A DNA stretch of 64,000 nt from Acidovorax sp. Leaf160 (GTDB lineage: Bacteria; Pseudomonadota; Gammaproteobacteria; Burkholderiales; Burkholderiaceae_C), in the NCBI RefSeq assembly GCF_001424265.1, contig NZ_LMOV01000010.1, positions 1 through 64,000 of the forward strand, in the 5' to 3' direction. The notes under the pieces were generated by a model. That model did not search any database. It saw nothing but the letters and a program-made list of their open reading frames with translations, and was not told the origin of the DNA. Shown here in pieces: positions 1 to 8,519 of the stretch (position 1 is the stretch's first letter; the number at the start of each line of letters is the position of its first letter). Position numbers and translations under genes: made by a program.

Positions 1-1192
1 GAACGGGCATTGCGCGCGGGAAATCAGGCTGATCTCGCGCATTACGAAAAATCACCCCCGGTTCATCTGGCACAGGACGCAGGGAAGGGGTTTTGCAGAC
101 CTTCCTTAGCCGTACCCACTCCCACCCTTGCGGCAACTCAAACGGCTTTTCCTTGTCGGTGATGGGAGGCAGGGGCTTGTCGCGTCTGATCTGGCCGATG
201 GCGATGAGACGGTCTTTCTCGGCGCGAATTTTTTGCAGCAGGGCGCTGGCGGGTTCGTCGGTGGGGTCTTGGGGCACGAGCAGGCCGCGCACGGCCAGTT
301 GCAGCAGGGTTTGCTCCAGGGCGTCGATGGCTTCGGGGCGGTCCAGCAGCAGGTCAAAGTGCTGGGCCACGCGCTGCCAGTTGTCGGTCAGTTCTTCGGG
401 CGTGGTGCTGGCGGTGAGCGTGCCCAGCAGGGTGCTGACCAGTTGGGCGTGTTGCGCGGCCTCCAGCTGGTCCTTGGCCTCCAGCGCATCGCACAGGCGC
501 CTGAGGGCTTCGACGCGGGTGACGATGCGGGATTGTTCGGCGAGGGGTGGGAGCGCAATAACGATGCTGTTGAGTTTCGCCTGGTTCATCTTAGGCTGCG
601 CTGTACCCGTGACATACGGCTCAAGCGAAATCGCGTTGATGAACAGCGCCAAATAGGTCATCAACTCTGGATGCGTCGTATCGATAACGTGCGCATGGTT
701 GTTGACCCAGTACTTACCGTGCGCCAAAAACGCAATTGGAGTTGAACGGTTAATAAGGTTTGCACCGTCTTCCCCAATCAACAGCAATGTCTTATCGAAT
801 AGGAATCCATCGATCTTGTCGATCACGCCAGAGGCACCGTAGTAGTCATAGACTTTTGCTCGGTTCTCACGCTCCGATGATGAGACAGGAATACGCTCAC
901 CGTCTCGGTTGATTGAGGCATCGCCAAACCTCACCCACGCCCATCCCTGCGGCAACTCAAACGACTTTTCCTCTTCCGCAATCTCCGCCAGCGGCTTGTC
1001 CCGCTTGATCTTGCCCTCGGCCATCAGCCGATCCTTCTCCGTCCGAATCTTTTGCAGCAGCACACTCGCCGGTTCATCGGCTGGATCTTGGGGTACCAGC
1101 TTGCCTCGCACAGCCAGTGTGAGGATGAGTTCGCGCAGCTTGGCGACGCCACCAGGGGCGGTGGCGAGTAGCTCCATATTTGATAGCAGCAT
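1..1192 (-). CDS. hsdS: Type I restriction-modification specificity subunit HsdS, 3' end outside window
   Basis: DNA-recognition subunit of the type I enzyme encoded here; it directs HsdM and HsdR to a bipartite target. The frame is open from an ATG at 1192 to the left edge (397 codons) with no stop. The start has a GAGGA ribosome-binding site that overlaps the hsdM stop 11 bp upstream. A conserved half (residues about 8-82, ending LPQGWAWVRF) precedes target-recognition domain 1 (about 83-210). It is followed by LPPLAEQSRIV, a helical spacer, and a second copy of the same half (about 280-355, ending LPQGWEWVRL). This is the usual two-fold HsdS architecture. Domain 1 (roughly 570-900) is visibly richer in A/T than the flanking DNA, as is common for exchanged recognition domains. 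The second recognition domain is cut off. Confidence 0.93.
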   Translation of the reverse strand, partial: MLLSNMELLATAPGGVAKLRELILTLAVRGKLVPQDPADEPASVLLQKIRTEKDRLMAEGKIKRDKPLAEIAEEEKSFELPQGWAWVRFGDASINRDGERIPVSSSERENRAKVYDYYGASGVIDKIDGFLFDKTLLLIGEDGANLINRSTPIAFLAHGKYWVNNHAHVIDTTHPELMTYLALFINAISLEPYVTGTAQPKMNQAKLNSIVIALPPLAEQSRIVTRVEALRRLCDALEAKDQLEAAQHAQLVSTLLGTLTASTTPEELTDNWQRVAQHFDLLLDRPEAIDALEQTLLQLAVRGLLVPQDPTDEPASALLQKIRAEKDRLIAIGQIRRDKPLPPITDKEKPFELPQGWEWVRLRKVCKTPSLRPVPDEPGVIFRNARDQPDFPRAMPV

Positions 1193-1203
1193 GCGCTTGT
1201 TCC

Positions 1204-2685
1204 TCAGGCGCTGGCGGCTGTTTTAGCTGTTAATGACTGGGCGAGGATGCCCTTGAGTTCGTCGCGCAGGGCCTGGGCTTCGGCCTGCAGGCGGGCGTAG
1301 TCGGCCAGCAGCGCGTCGGGGTCGTGGCTTTGCTGTTCGCCGACGTGGGGGTTCTTTTGGTCCAGGTTGTAGCCTGCGGCCTTGATCTGGTCGATGCCGA
1401 CCTTCCAGGCCCGGTCGTTTTCCACGCGCGCGGCAAAGCCGTCGGCCTCGGTGCCCCACCAGGCTTTTTCGGCATCGAACTCGTCGATGCGGATGGGTTT
1501 GGTTTTGTTGTAGGTTTTGACGCCCTGCGGGTAGGGGTGCTCGTAGTACCAGATGTGCTGCGTGGGCTGGCCTTTGGTGAAGAACAGCAGGTTGGTCTTG
1601 ATGCCGGTGTAGGGTGCGAACACGCCATTGGGCAGGCGCACGATGGTGTGCAGGTTGCAGTGCTGCAGCAGTTGTTCTTTGATGCGGGCCTTGACACCTT
1701 CACCGAACAAAAAGCCATCGGGCAGCACCACGGCAGCACGGCCATGGGGTTTGAGCAGGTGCTGGATGAGCACGAGGAAAAGATCGGCGGTTTCCTTGGT
1801 GCGCACGTCGGCGGGAAAGCCCGCCTCGATGCCCGGCTCTTCGATGCCGCCGAAGGGCGGGTTGGTGAGGATGACGTTGACACGGTCTTCCGGGCGATAG
1901 TCGCGCAGCGGGCGGGCCAGGGTGTTGTCGTGCACGATCTGGCTGGGTACTTCAATGCCGTGCAGCAGCAGGTTGGTGACGCATAGCATGTGCGGCAGCT
2001 GCTTTTTCTCGACACCGCGAATGCTGTTTTGCAGCACGGCTTCTTGTTCTGCGTTGTGCACCTGTTTGCGCAGGTGCTCGATGGCGCAGACGAGGAAGCC
2101 GCCGGTGCCGGTGGCCGGGTCCATAACGCTCTCACCCAACTGGGGGTTGGTCATGTCCACCATGAACTGGGTGACGGCGCGGGGGGTGTAGAACTCGCCC
2201 GCGTTGCCTGCGCTTTGCAGGTCCCGCAATATCTTCTCGTACAGGTCGTTGAACTGGTGGCGCTCGGCCTGACGGTTGAAGTCGATCGCGTTCAGCTTGT
2301 TGACCACCTGGCGCAGCAGGTGGCCACTTTTCATGTAGTTGTAGGCGTCTTCGAACACGCCGCGCACCACGTAGCCCCGCGGGTTGCGCTGTGGGTCAGC
2401 GCTCAGGCCCTTGAGGGCAGGGAATAGCTGCTTGTCCACGAAGTCGAGCAGTGCGTCGCCCGTCATGCCCTCGGCATTGGCTGCCCAGTTGCGCCAGCGC
2501 AGGTGCTCGGCCATGGGGCTTTGATAGTCGTCGCGGGTGAGTTCGAGTTCCTCTTCCAGCGCGTCAAACACCTTGAGGAACAGCAGCCAGGTGAGCTGGC
2601 TGATGCGTTGGGCGTCGCCATCCACGCCAGAGTCCTGGCGCATGATGTCTTGAATGGATTTGATAACGGGGGTGAGGTTGGACAT
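1204..2685 (-). CDS. hsdM: Type I restriction-modification DNA methyltransferase HsdM
   Basis: N6-adenine methyltransferase subunit that modifies host DNA using S-adenosylmethionine and is also needed for restriction. The 493-residue product has an N-terminal helical HsdM domain. It then shows the SAM-binding motif DPATGTGGF (about 187-195) and the catalytic motif NPPFGG (about 272-277, the NPPF type of N6-adenine enzymes). Length is normal for the family. It starts 6 bp after the stop of the SHOCT-domain gene and ends 11 bp before hsdS, so the operon is probably co-translated. No damage is seen. Confidence 0.96.
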   Translation of the reverse strand: MSNLTPVIKSIQDIMRQDSGVDGDAQRISQLTWLLFLKVFDALEEELELTRDDYQSPMAEHLRWRNWAANAEGMTGDALLDFVDKQLFPALKGLSADPQRNPRGYVVRGVFEDAYNYMKSGHLLRQVVNKLNAIDFNRQAERHQFNDLYEKILRDLQSAGNAGEFYTPRAVTQFMVDMTNPQLGESVMDPATGTGGFLVCAIEHLRKQVHNAEQEAVLQNSIRGVEKKQLPHMLCVTNLLLHGIEVPSQIVHDNTLARPLRDYRPEDRVNVILTNPPFGGIEEPGIEAGFPADVRTKETADLFLVLIQHLLKPHGRAAVVLPDGFLFGEGVKARIKEQLLQHCNLHTIVRLPNGVFAPYTGIKTNLLFFTKGQPTQHIWYYEHPYPQGVKTYNKTKPIRIDEFDAEKAWWGTEADGFAARVENDRAWKVGIDQIKAAGYNLDQKNPHVGEQQSHDPDALLADYARLQAEAQALRDELKGILAQSLTAKTAASA

Positions 2686-2691
2686 CTAGGG

Positions 2692-3177
2692 TTAACGATC
2701 CAGAATCTTCTTTTTTTCGGAGGCGAATTCTTCTTCGGTCAGGACACCATTGACCTTGAGTTCATGGAGCTTGTTCAGCTCTTCAAATTTGTCGACCCCC
2801 GCTTTGTCGGTGGCGATGACGTCGATCACCGGGGGCGGCTGAAGGATAGGCTCATGCACCGGCCTCTCAGCCCGTCGCTCGCTGGGCCGCATGATGTTCT
2901 TGTAAACACCCAGCCCTGCGCCAATGACCGCACCCGCCATGGGCCCGATGAGCGGCACGGGGACGGCGATCACCGCGCCGATGGCGGCACCGGCGGCGGC
3001 ATCTTTGGCCATGTCCGACTTCAATACGTCCTTGCCCAAGCGACCTACTTCCCCTGCGACCTTGCCCGCAGTGTCTATCGCCACGTCCGCTGACCGTTTG
3101 ATGTCGGCAGCTTCGGGGCGCAGGTCGCGGGAGAGCTGGCCTGCTTTTGCTTTGGCCTTGTTCAGCATGTCTTTCAT
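2692..3177 (-). CDS. Glycine-zipper / SHOCT-domain protein inside the hsd operon
   Basis: Unrecognised 161-residue protein encoded between hsdR and hsdM. Residues 1-55 are charged and helical. Residues about 58-95 are rich in Gly/Ala with AAAGAAIGAVIAVPVP and AGAVIGAGLG, a glycine-zipper-like membrane-inserting segment. The C-terminus (about 130-161, KFEELNKLHELKVNGVLTEE onward) is a SHOCT domain, a short two-helix motif often found at protein ends. Both flanking gaps are only 6 bp, so it is co-transcribed with the restriction genes and probably coupled to hsdR translation. There is no signal peptide. No function is known to me; membrane tethering or an accessory role in the restriction system is inference from position. 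Confidence 0.85.
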   Translation of the reverse strand: MKDMLNKAKAKAGQLSRDLRPEAADIKRSADVAIDTAGKVAGEVGRLGKDVLKSDMAKDAAAGAAIGAVIAVPVPLIGPMAGAVIGAGLGVYKNIMRPSERRAERPVHEPILQPPPVIDVIATDKAGVDKFEELNKLHELKVNGVLTEEEFASEKKKILDR

Positions 3178-3183
3178 GTCATG

Positions 3184-5661
3184 TCACGTCACGTTGGTTG
3201 AGCCCGCATCCTGGGCCGAGAAGTACAACTCCCGCTCCAGGGTTTTCAGAGCGTTCACATATTGCGGCCGGCCGCCAAAGCTGCGCACCAGCTCCACGGG
3301 GCTGCCCAGGTCGGTGAAGGGCTGGAGTTTGAAGACTTCATTGCTTTCGATGGTGGCGATGCCTTCGTCGGCGTACTTGTCGAGCAGGGCGTCGAGCACC
3401 TTGCGGGCCACAGGGCCGTATTGGGTGAAGACGTTGCGCTTCTTGACGCGCTGGGCGCGCTCGCGGCGGGTAAGCGGCGGCTGGTCGTAGGCGACGTGCA
3501 GCAGCAGGTCGAAAGGGTCGAGGTCTTTGTCGACTTCAGCGGCCAAGGCGTCGATGAGCACGCCTTCCGCCTGCAGCTCGGCCAACAGGGCAGCCTTGCG
3601 GTCGGCCTGCTGCCAGGTTTGCAGGAAGTGGTCGAGCGAGTCGTATTTTTTGAGCAGGTTGATGCGGGTGTAGTCACGCAGGCTTTCGGTGATGAGCCTG
3701 CCGTCTGCGTTGAGGTATTGCACCCGCTCGCGCGCGACGGCCACGGTGACGTTTTGGCCCAGGGTGTATTTGCGGGGTTCGTCGGCGCCTGCGCCGGCCT
3801 CGCCCGGGCCTGCGGTGGTGGGTGGCCAGGCATCAGGACCCGTCTCAGCGGGCTGAGCAGTGGTGGATAAGTCCACCGGCGGGGGCGGGGCCATGGGCTC
3901 GCCGGGCTGGGGCTCGTACACCTGCACGGGTTCGCCGTCGAAGTCTTTGTCGGCAAAGAGTTCGGTAGCGCGCTTGAAGTCCAGGATGGTGAACCAGTTT
4001 TTGCCCAGGTCCTCGCGCAGGCGGGTGCCCCGCCCGATGATCTGCTTGAACAGCGTCATGGACTTGATGGTCTGGTCCAGCACGATGAGTTTGCAGGTCT
4101 GCGCGTCCACCCCTGTGCTCATGAGCTTGGAGGTGACGGCGATGATGGGGTAAGGCTTTTCGGGATCGATGAAGTTGTCCAGCTCGCGCTTGCCTTCGGT
4201 GTTGTCGCCAGTGATCTGAACCACGTACTTGGGCTGGCTGGCGCACAGATCGGCATTGGCGTTGCTGAGCGCCTTGCGCATGCGCTCAGCGTGCTCGATG
4301 TCTTCGCAAAAGACGATGGTCTTGGCGTAGCGGTCGGTAGCCTTCAAATACTCAGTGACCTTGGCGGCCACCACGGCATCGCGCTGCTCCAGAACGAGCC
4401 TGCGGTTCATGTCGGCGCCGGTGTAGATGCGGTCTTCGATGAGATGGCCGAACTTGTCGCGCTGGCCCTCGGTGGGGCGCCAGCCGAAGGTGTCTTTGTC
4501 GAGGTCCACGCGCACCACTTTGTAGGGCGCGAGGTAGCCGTCTTCAATGCCTTGCTTCAAGCTGTAGGTGTAGAGCGGCTCACCGAAGTAGTCGATGTTC
4601 GAGACGTCTTCCGTCTCCTTGGGCGTGGCCGTGAGGCCGATCTGTGTGGCGCTGGCAAAGTAAGTGAGGATGTCGCGCCATGCGGAGTCTTCGGCCGCGC
4701 TGCCCCGATGGCATTCGTCCACCACGATGAGGTCGAAGAAGTCGGGGCTGAACTGCTTGTAGATGTTGCGCTCTTCTTGCGTGCCGGTGACGGCCTGGTA
4801 GAGCGAGAGGTAGATCTCGTAGCTTTTATCGACGACCTTGGTGATCTTGTTCACGGCCAGATCCACGTCTTCCACGGTGACTTGGCCTTGGGCGTCTACC
4901 CGCTCCACGCCCTTGGCGTGGGGGCTGAGCTTGGCCATCGCGCCCTTGAAGGGGCGGAAGTCGTTGACCATGGTCTGGTCGATGAGGATGTTGCGGTCAG
5001 CCAAAAACAGGATGCGCTTCTTGGCCCCGCTTTTCCACAGCCTCCAGATGATCTGGAACGCGGTGTAGGTTTTTCCGGTGCCCGTGGCCATGACAAGCAG
5101 CACGCGGTTTTGGCCTGCGGCAATGGCCTCCACGGTGCGGTTGATGGCACCGAGCTGGTAGTAGCGCGGGGTTTTGCTGGGAGCGTAGTCAGTAGCGGCA
5201 ATGTGCTCGACCGCAGGCGTCCAGCCCTTCCACGCGCAGTACTTGGCCCACAACTCGGCAGGGGTGGGGAATTGGTCCAGCGTGAGGTCGCGCTCCAGGA
5301 CGCCATCCACCAGAGTGGCATCGCGGAACACGAAGCCGTCGCCATTGCTGGCAAAGCTAAAAGGCACGCCCAGCAGCTCGGCGTATTGAATGGCCTGGGG
5401 CATGCCCGCGCCGACGGAGTGCTTGGCGTCTTTGGCCTCCACTACCGCCAGCGGCACGTTGGGCTTGTGGAACAGCACGTAGTCGGCCCGCAGCATGGAA
5501 GCCTTGTCGCGGTGCGATGCCTGGCCGCGCACCACGACGCGGCCGGGGCGCAGCGTGTATTCGCGCAACATCTGCTCCATGGCGTTCCAGCCGGCACGGA
5601 CGATGGCGGGCGTGATCCGCTTGTCGCAGATGTCGCTTTCACTCCAAAGATGCTTCTCCAT
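3184..5661 (-). CDS. hsdR: Type I restriction endonuclease subunit HsdR (EcoEI-like)
   Basis: Motor and nuclease subunit, 825 residues from the chosen start. An N-terminal nuclease domain carries LAVVEAKD (E-x-K of the PD-(D/E)xK fold, about residue 80). It is followed by a superfamily 2 translocase: Walker A MATGTGKT (about 190), Walker B/DEAD-type DECHRGS (about 314), motif III TATPK (about 343) and motif VI GRGTRLRED (about 541). The C-terminal third matches the EcoEI R-subunit type. The frame opens at 5712, but the ATG at 5661 (MEKHLWSESD) has purine-rich AAAGGGCAAGG upstream and fits family starts better. It leads the operon hsdR, SHOCT gene, hsdM, hsdS. Confidence 0.93.
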   Translation of the reverse strand: MEKHLWSESDICDKRITPAIVRAGWNAMEQMLREYTLRPGRVVVRGQASHRDKASMLRADYVLFHKPNVPLAVVEAKDAKHSVGAGMPQAIQYAELLGVPFSFASNGDGFVFRDATLVDGVLERDLTLDQFPTPAELWAKYCAWKGWTPAVEHIAATDYAPSKTPRYYQLGAINRTVEAIAAGQNRVLLVMATGTGKTYTAFQIIWRLWKSGAKKRILFLADRNILIDQTMVNDFRPFKGAMAKLSPHAKGVERVDAQGQVTVEDVDLAVNKITKVVDKSYEIYLSLYQAVTGTQEERNIYKQFSPDFFDLIVVDECHRGSAAEDSAWRDILTYFASATQIGLTATPKETEDVSNIDYFGEPLYTYSLKQGIEDGYLAPYKVVRVDLDKDTFGWRPTEGQRDKFGHLIEDRIYTGADMNRRLVLEQRDAVVAAKVTEYLKATDRYAKTIVFCEDIEHAERMRKALSNANADLCASQPKYVVQITGDNTEGKRELDNFIDPEKPYPIIAVTSKLMSTGVDAQTCKLIVLDQTIKSMTLFKQIIGRGTRLREDLGKNWFTILDFKRATELFADKDFDGEPVQVYEPQPGEPMAPPPPVDLSTTAQPAETGPDAWPPTTAGPGEAGAGADEPRKYTLGQNVTVAVARERVQYLNADGRLITESLRDYTRINLLKKYDSLDHFLQTWQQADRKAALLAELQAEGVLIDALAAEVDKDLDPFDLLLHVAYDQPPLTRRERAQRVKKRNVFTQYGPVARKVLDALLDKYADEGIATIESNEVFKLQPFTDLGSPVELVRSFGGRPQYVNALKTLERELYFSAQDAGSTNVT

Positions 5662-5742
5662 CGCCTTGCCCTTTCCGCCATGGACATTGGCGGTACAGAA
5701 GGGCCCTCCCAAACGGGGATTATCGAAGAGATGCCCGAGGGC

Positions 5743-6315
5743 TCAGCTGCTGGGCGGCGGGACTTCCGCCACGATTCGCGCCTCCCCCACCGGCGCCAGC
5801 ACCAGATGCTCGTCGTTGCTCACATACGGCACAAAGCCCAACTGCCCCCGCACCTTGTGGAACGGCGTGGCGAACTTGTCCACAAGCGGCGCGGTCACGC
5901 GGTCGAAGAAGGCGGTGTGGGGTCCACTGACGGCGTAGAGGGCTTCCGTGCGGCCCCAGCGCACCTTCCACTGGTTGCGGCTGCGCTGCACGCCCACGCG
6001 GATGTGCTCGTCCAGGCAGTGGCCCGTTTCCTTAAAGAACAGCGTCAGGCCGAAGTACAGAAAACCATCGTCGCCGACCTGCAGCCGGGGCGATAGCGTG
6101 GTGCCTTCCGAAGGCACGCGCTCCAGCCGCTCGTCGAGCACGTGGAACTCCAGATCAGTCGATCGGGCGCCCAGGTAGGTGAGGTAGTCCACCCGCAGCT
6201 GTTCGCCGAACACCTTGCACGCCTCCTTGTACTGGGCGAAGTCACGGCACCAGGCCATGGCCTTGGCGTGCAGGTCCTGGTAGAGGGTGGCGGTGGCGGC
6301 AGGGCTGGCAGACAT
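5743..6315 (-). CDS. Conserved hypothetical protein upstream of hsdR
   Basis: Not recognised. The 190-residue soluble protein has no signal peptide or membrane segment and no motif I can name. It is rich in aromatic residues (DYLTYLG, GFLYFGLTLFF, HTAFFDRV). The open frame extends upstream to 6447, but the Pro/Arg/Cys-rich extension looks non-coding and the ATG at 6315 (MSASPAATA) was chosen. It ends 81 bp before hsdR on the same strand, so it may be transcribed with the restriction operon, though its function need not be related. Confidence 0.7.
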   Translation of the reverse strand: MSASPAATATLYQDLHAKAMAWCRDFAQYKEACKVFGEQLRVDYLTYLGARSTDLEFHVLDERLERVPSEGTTLSPRLQVGDDGFLYFGLTLFFKETGHCLDEHIRVGVQRSRNQWKVRWGRTEALYAVSGPHTAFFDRVTAPLVDKFATPFHKVRGQLGFVPYVSNDEHLVLAPVGEARIVAEVPPPSS

Positions 6316-6508
6316 GGAGGGATGGGACGTCTGAAGGAATTCCGACGAAGAGCCAAAACCTCGGCAGCAGGCGGGAAACGCCCGCCGGCCTGCGGCCGCA
6401 TAGAGCGTGGGCGCGCCATGCAGCGGCGGCACCGGGTGCCAAGGCACTTGGCGGCGGGCGTTGAGGGCAGCAGGAAGCCGCCCGCGAAGGCGCCTGCGGC
6501 CTTGACCG

Positions 6509-7000
6509 TTACTCCTGCTTCGTCTGCTTCCAGATGCGGTCGGCGCGTTCCCACGCAGCCTTGGCGGCAGGTTCTGCGTCTTTCCAGTTCAGGCGGCTGG
6601 ATTCGCGGTGATCGGTGTCCCAGCGGCGCTCCAGATCGGCGCGGGCTTCGTTCCAGTCGCGGCCACCGTCGATGACGTTCTGGTAGCCCGAGCGATAGGC
6701 AGGCGCGTAATCGTCGTAGTTGTAGGCCTCGGTGTAATAGGGCTCGCGGGCGTGGGCATCGCGCCAATAGGCGTCCTCGGCGGTGGGGTTGACGGCTTCG
6801 GCGGCGCCGTTGCCCGCCAGGCCTCCGACGACTGCGCCCACCACGGCCCCCACGGCCGTGCCAACCGGCCCACCGATGGAGCCGGCTGCTGCACCGGTGA
6901 CGGCACCGCCCGCCACGCCGACGCCTGTGCCGATGGGATGGGCCTTGGCCGCGTCAGTGACGGACTCGGCGGTGCTGCGATCTGAATTCGGAAGGGTCAT
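6509..7000 (-). CDS. Glycine-zipper domain protein
   Basis: 163 residues starting at an ATG with a strong GAGGAG ribosome-binding site 7 nt upstream; the frame extends to 7042 but that start is poor. Residues about 22-66 hold a long Gly/Ala/Val run with GxxxG spacing (GVGVAGGAVTGAAAGSIGG, then VGAVVGAVVGGLAG), typical of glycine-zipper membrane-associated proteins. The C-terminal half is acidic, aromatic and Trp-rich, with YNYDDYAPAYRSGY and repeated W residues. No enzyme motif is seen. Similar proteins often appear in stress regulons of beta-proteobacteria, so a general-stress role is a guess. Confidence 0.8.
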   Translation of the reverse strand: MTLPNSDRSTAESVTDAAKAHPIGTGVGVAGGAVTGAAAGSIGGPVGTAVGAVVGAVVGGLAGNGAAEAVNPTAEDAYWRDAHAREPYYTEAYNYDDYAPAYRSGYQNVIDGGRDWNEARADLERRWDTDHRESSRLNWKDAEPAAKAAWERADRIWKQTKQE

Positions 7001-7202
7001 GGCGTGCTCCTCGGATGGGTTGAAAGTGAAACGGGGGTGCATTCACTGCCGTTTCATGGTGCACAGGCAGGGCCGCACGCGGCGTAGGTCAAGCGCGCTT
7101 GGGCTCGCCGGTCGAGGCAAGCGATCCGCACACGGCGATGGCGTTCTGGGCTGAAGACTTCACAGCGCGCCCATCGCGGCCGGCGGGCACAATCGCTGCG
7201 CC

Positions 7203-7622
7203 ATGCGCTCTCCCATTTCCATCGTCAACATCGACAACCCCGCCACCTGGACGCGCTACCGCGCAGGCCTGTGCGACACCTGTGCGGCCAACTGCTGCAC
7301 CATGCCGCTGGAGGTGCAACTGTCCGACCTGGTGCGGCTGGGTTTGGTGGATGCATTCGAGGCCGAGCATGAAGAGCCCCGCCGCATCGCCAAGCGGCTG
7401 GAAAAGGCCCGGCTGATCGACCACTTCAACCACAAGAACGTGGTCTTCACGATGGCCCGGCGGGCCAGTGGCGACTGCCATTTTCTGGATGCGGTCACGC
7501 GGCGCTGCACGGTGTACGAGCAGCGCCCCGAGACCTGCCGGCTGCACCCCCGCACGAAGAGCCCGAAGCCGGGGTTCTGCGCGTATGGGGCGGTGGCCAT
7601 GGGGGTGGGTGCCCGGCGCTGA
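7203..7622 (+). CDS. YkgJ-family cysteine cluster protein
   Basis: 139-residue protein with the cysteine pattern of the YkgJ / CxxCxxCC family: CDTCAANCC near residue 24, then DCHFL, RRCTVYEQRPETCRLHP, and FCAY near the C-terminus. The family is thought to bind zinc or an Fe-S cluster; the biochemical role is not established. The ATG at 7203 lies next to a GCGCC segment with no clear ribosome-binding site. It stands alone, divergent from the glycine-zipper gene at 7000. Confidence 0.88.
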   Translation: MRSPISIVNIDNPATWTRYRAGLCDTCAANCCTMPLEVQLSDLVRLGLVDAFEAEHEEPRRIAKRLEKARLIDHFNHKNVVFTMARRASGDCHFLDAVTRRCTVYEQRPETCRLHPRTKSPKPGFCAYGAVAMGVGARR

Positions 7623-7777
7623 AGGTCTGGCGTGGCCGGACGGGAAGATCCCACAGGTCCCACCACCCGCCAGTGGGGCTGAGCCCGTCGGAGCCCGGGC
7701 CTCATGCGCAGGGCGAAGTCGCTGCCATGGTGAGTGCAGCGACTTCCGCTGCGCACAGCGGCCGGCTGCCAGCTGCC

Positions 7778-8215
7778 TCAACGGTCGTTCTTGTGGCTTT
7801 GGCTGCCGGCGCGGGCGTGCTGCTCGCTGCTGCCGCCACGGGTGCCCGACGAGCCGGTGTTGCCGCCGCCGTTACCGCCGCCATTGCCGCCGCCGTTGCC
7901 GCCGCTGGACGCATTGCCCTGGCCGCTGTGGCTCCTGGAGCCGGCGGCACGGGCTTCCTGCGAATTGAATTCGTGCGCGTTGCCCGAGGCATGGGCGGCG
8001 CGGCCGCCTTCGGCGGCGATCTCGCGCTGGCGTTGCGGGTCCATCGAGGCAAAGCCGCGGCCTGACGACTGGCCGCCCTGGTTGCTGTTGCCGCCATTGC
8101 TGCTGCTGTTGCTGCTGTTGCTGCTGTTGCTGCTGTTGCTGCTGTTGCTGCTGCCTTGGCTGCCACCCTGGTTGGAGGTGTGCTGGTTGCGGCCTTGGGG
8201 ATTGTTGCTGGGCAT
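7778..8215 (-). CDS. KGG-motif (stress-induced acidophilic repeat) protein with Ser-Ser-Asn tract
   Basis: 145-residue, highly hydrophilic protein. The start at 8215 (MPSNNPQGRN) has AGGAG 8 nt upstream. It has three parts: an Asn/Ser/Gln-rich head with a run of Ser-Ser-Asn repeats (about 21-39); one KGG-like motif, GFASMDPQRQREIAAEGG (about 55-72), with HEFNSQEARAAG after it; and a Gly/Asn/Ser tail with three GGGN repeats. The KGG motif is known from general-stress proteins such as E. coli YciG. The repeat tract arises from a 9-bp tandem repeat, so allele length may vary. Confidence 0.85.
   Translation of the reverse strand: MPSNNPQGRNQHTSNQGGSQGSSNSSNSSNSSNSSNSSSNGGNSNQGGQSSGRGFASMDPQRQREIAAEGGRAAHASGNAHEFNSQEARAAGSRSHSGQGNASSGGNGGGNGGGNGGGNTGSSGTRGGSSEQHARAGSQSHKNDR
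8102..8146. repeat. 9-bp tandem repeat (GCTGCTGTT)5
   Basis: Five perfect head-to-tail copies of a 9-mer inside the KGG-protein gene, encoding Asn-Ser-Ser units on the minus strand. Near-perfect copies flank it. Because the unit is a multiple of three, slippage would change protein length but not frame. Confidence 0.95.
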
Positions 8216-8519
8216 GTGAACGCTCCTGAAGATGGAAGAAAGAGAGGGACAAAACACACGGTGGTCACCGTGTGCACATCCACCTTGCCGGGCGCGAAAA
8301 ATCACTTCAGGTAGGCGCTGTCCGACGCAGCGGTAGGAGGGGGTCGCCCTCGGGTAAGCACTTGTTCGTCGCTCCAGGCGCCGCGAAACACCTGCTTTCG
8401 CCACGGATGAGTTGGGCGGCTGAAACGGCGCCTGTCATGCCGGCTCCACCCGGCAGGGCAGCGGAGCCTGCCAGGGTGCCGCGCCTGCTCCGCCTGTTCC
8501 GCCAGCCCCGCCCCTGCGT
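8216..8519. other. Intergenic, 304 bp
   Basis: Lies between the 3' end of the DUF2931-like gene (8520) and the start of the KGG gene (8215), both on the minus strand. It holds the KGG ribosome-binding site (about 8223-8229) and presumably its promoter. No terminator with a U-run or other recognisable element was found. Confidence 0.6.

Noticed and set aside
4291-6096. 601-codon plus-strand open frame opposite hsdR
   Set aside because: hsdR carries the nuclease, Walker and helicase motifs; the opposite frame has no domain.
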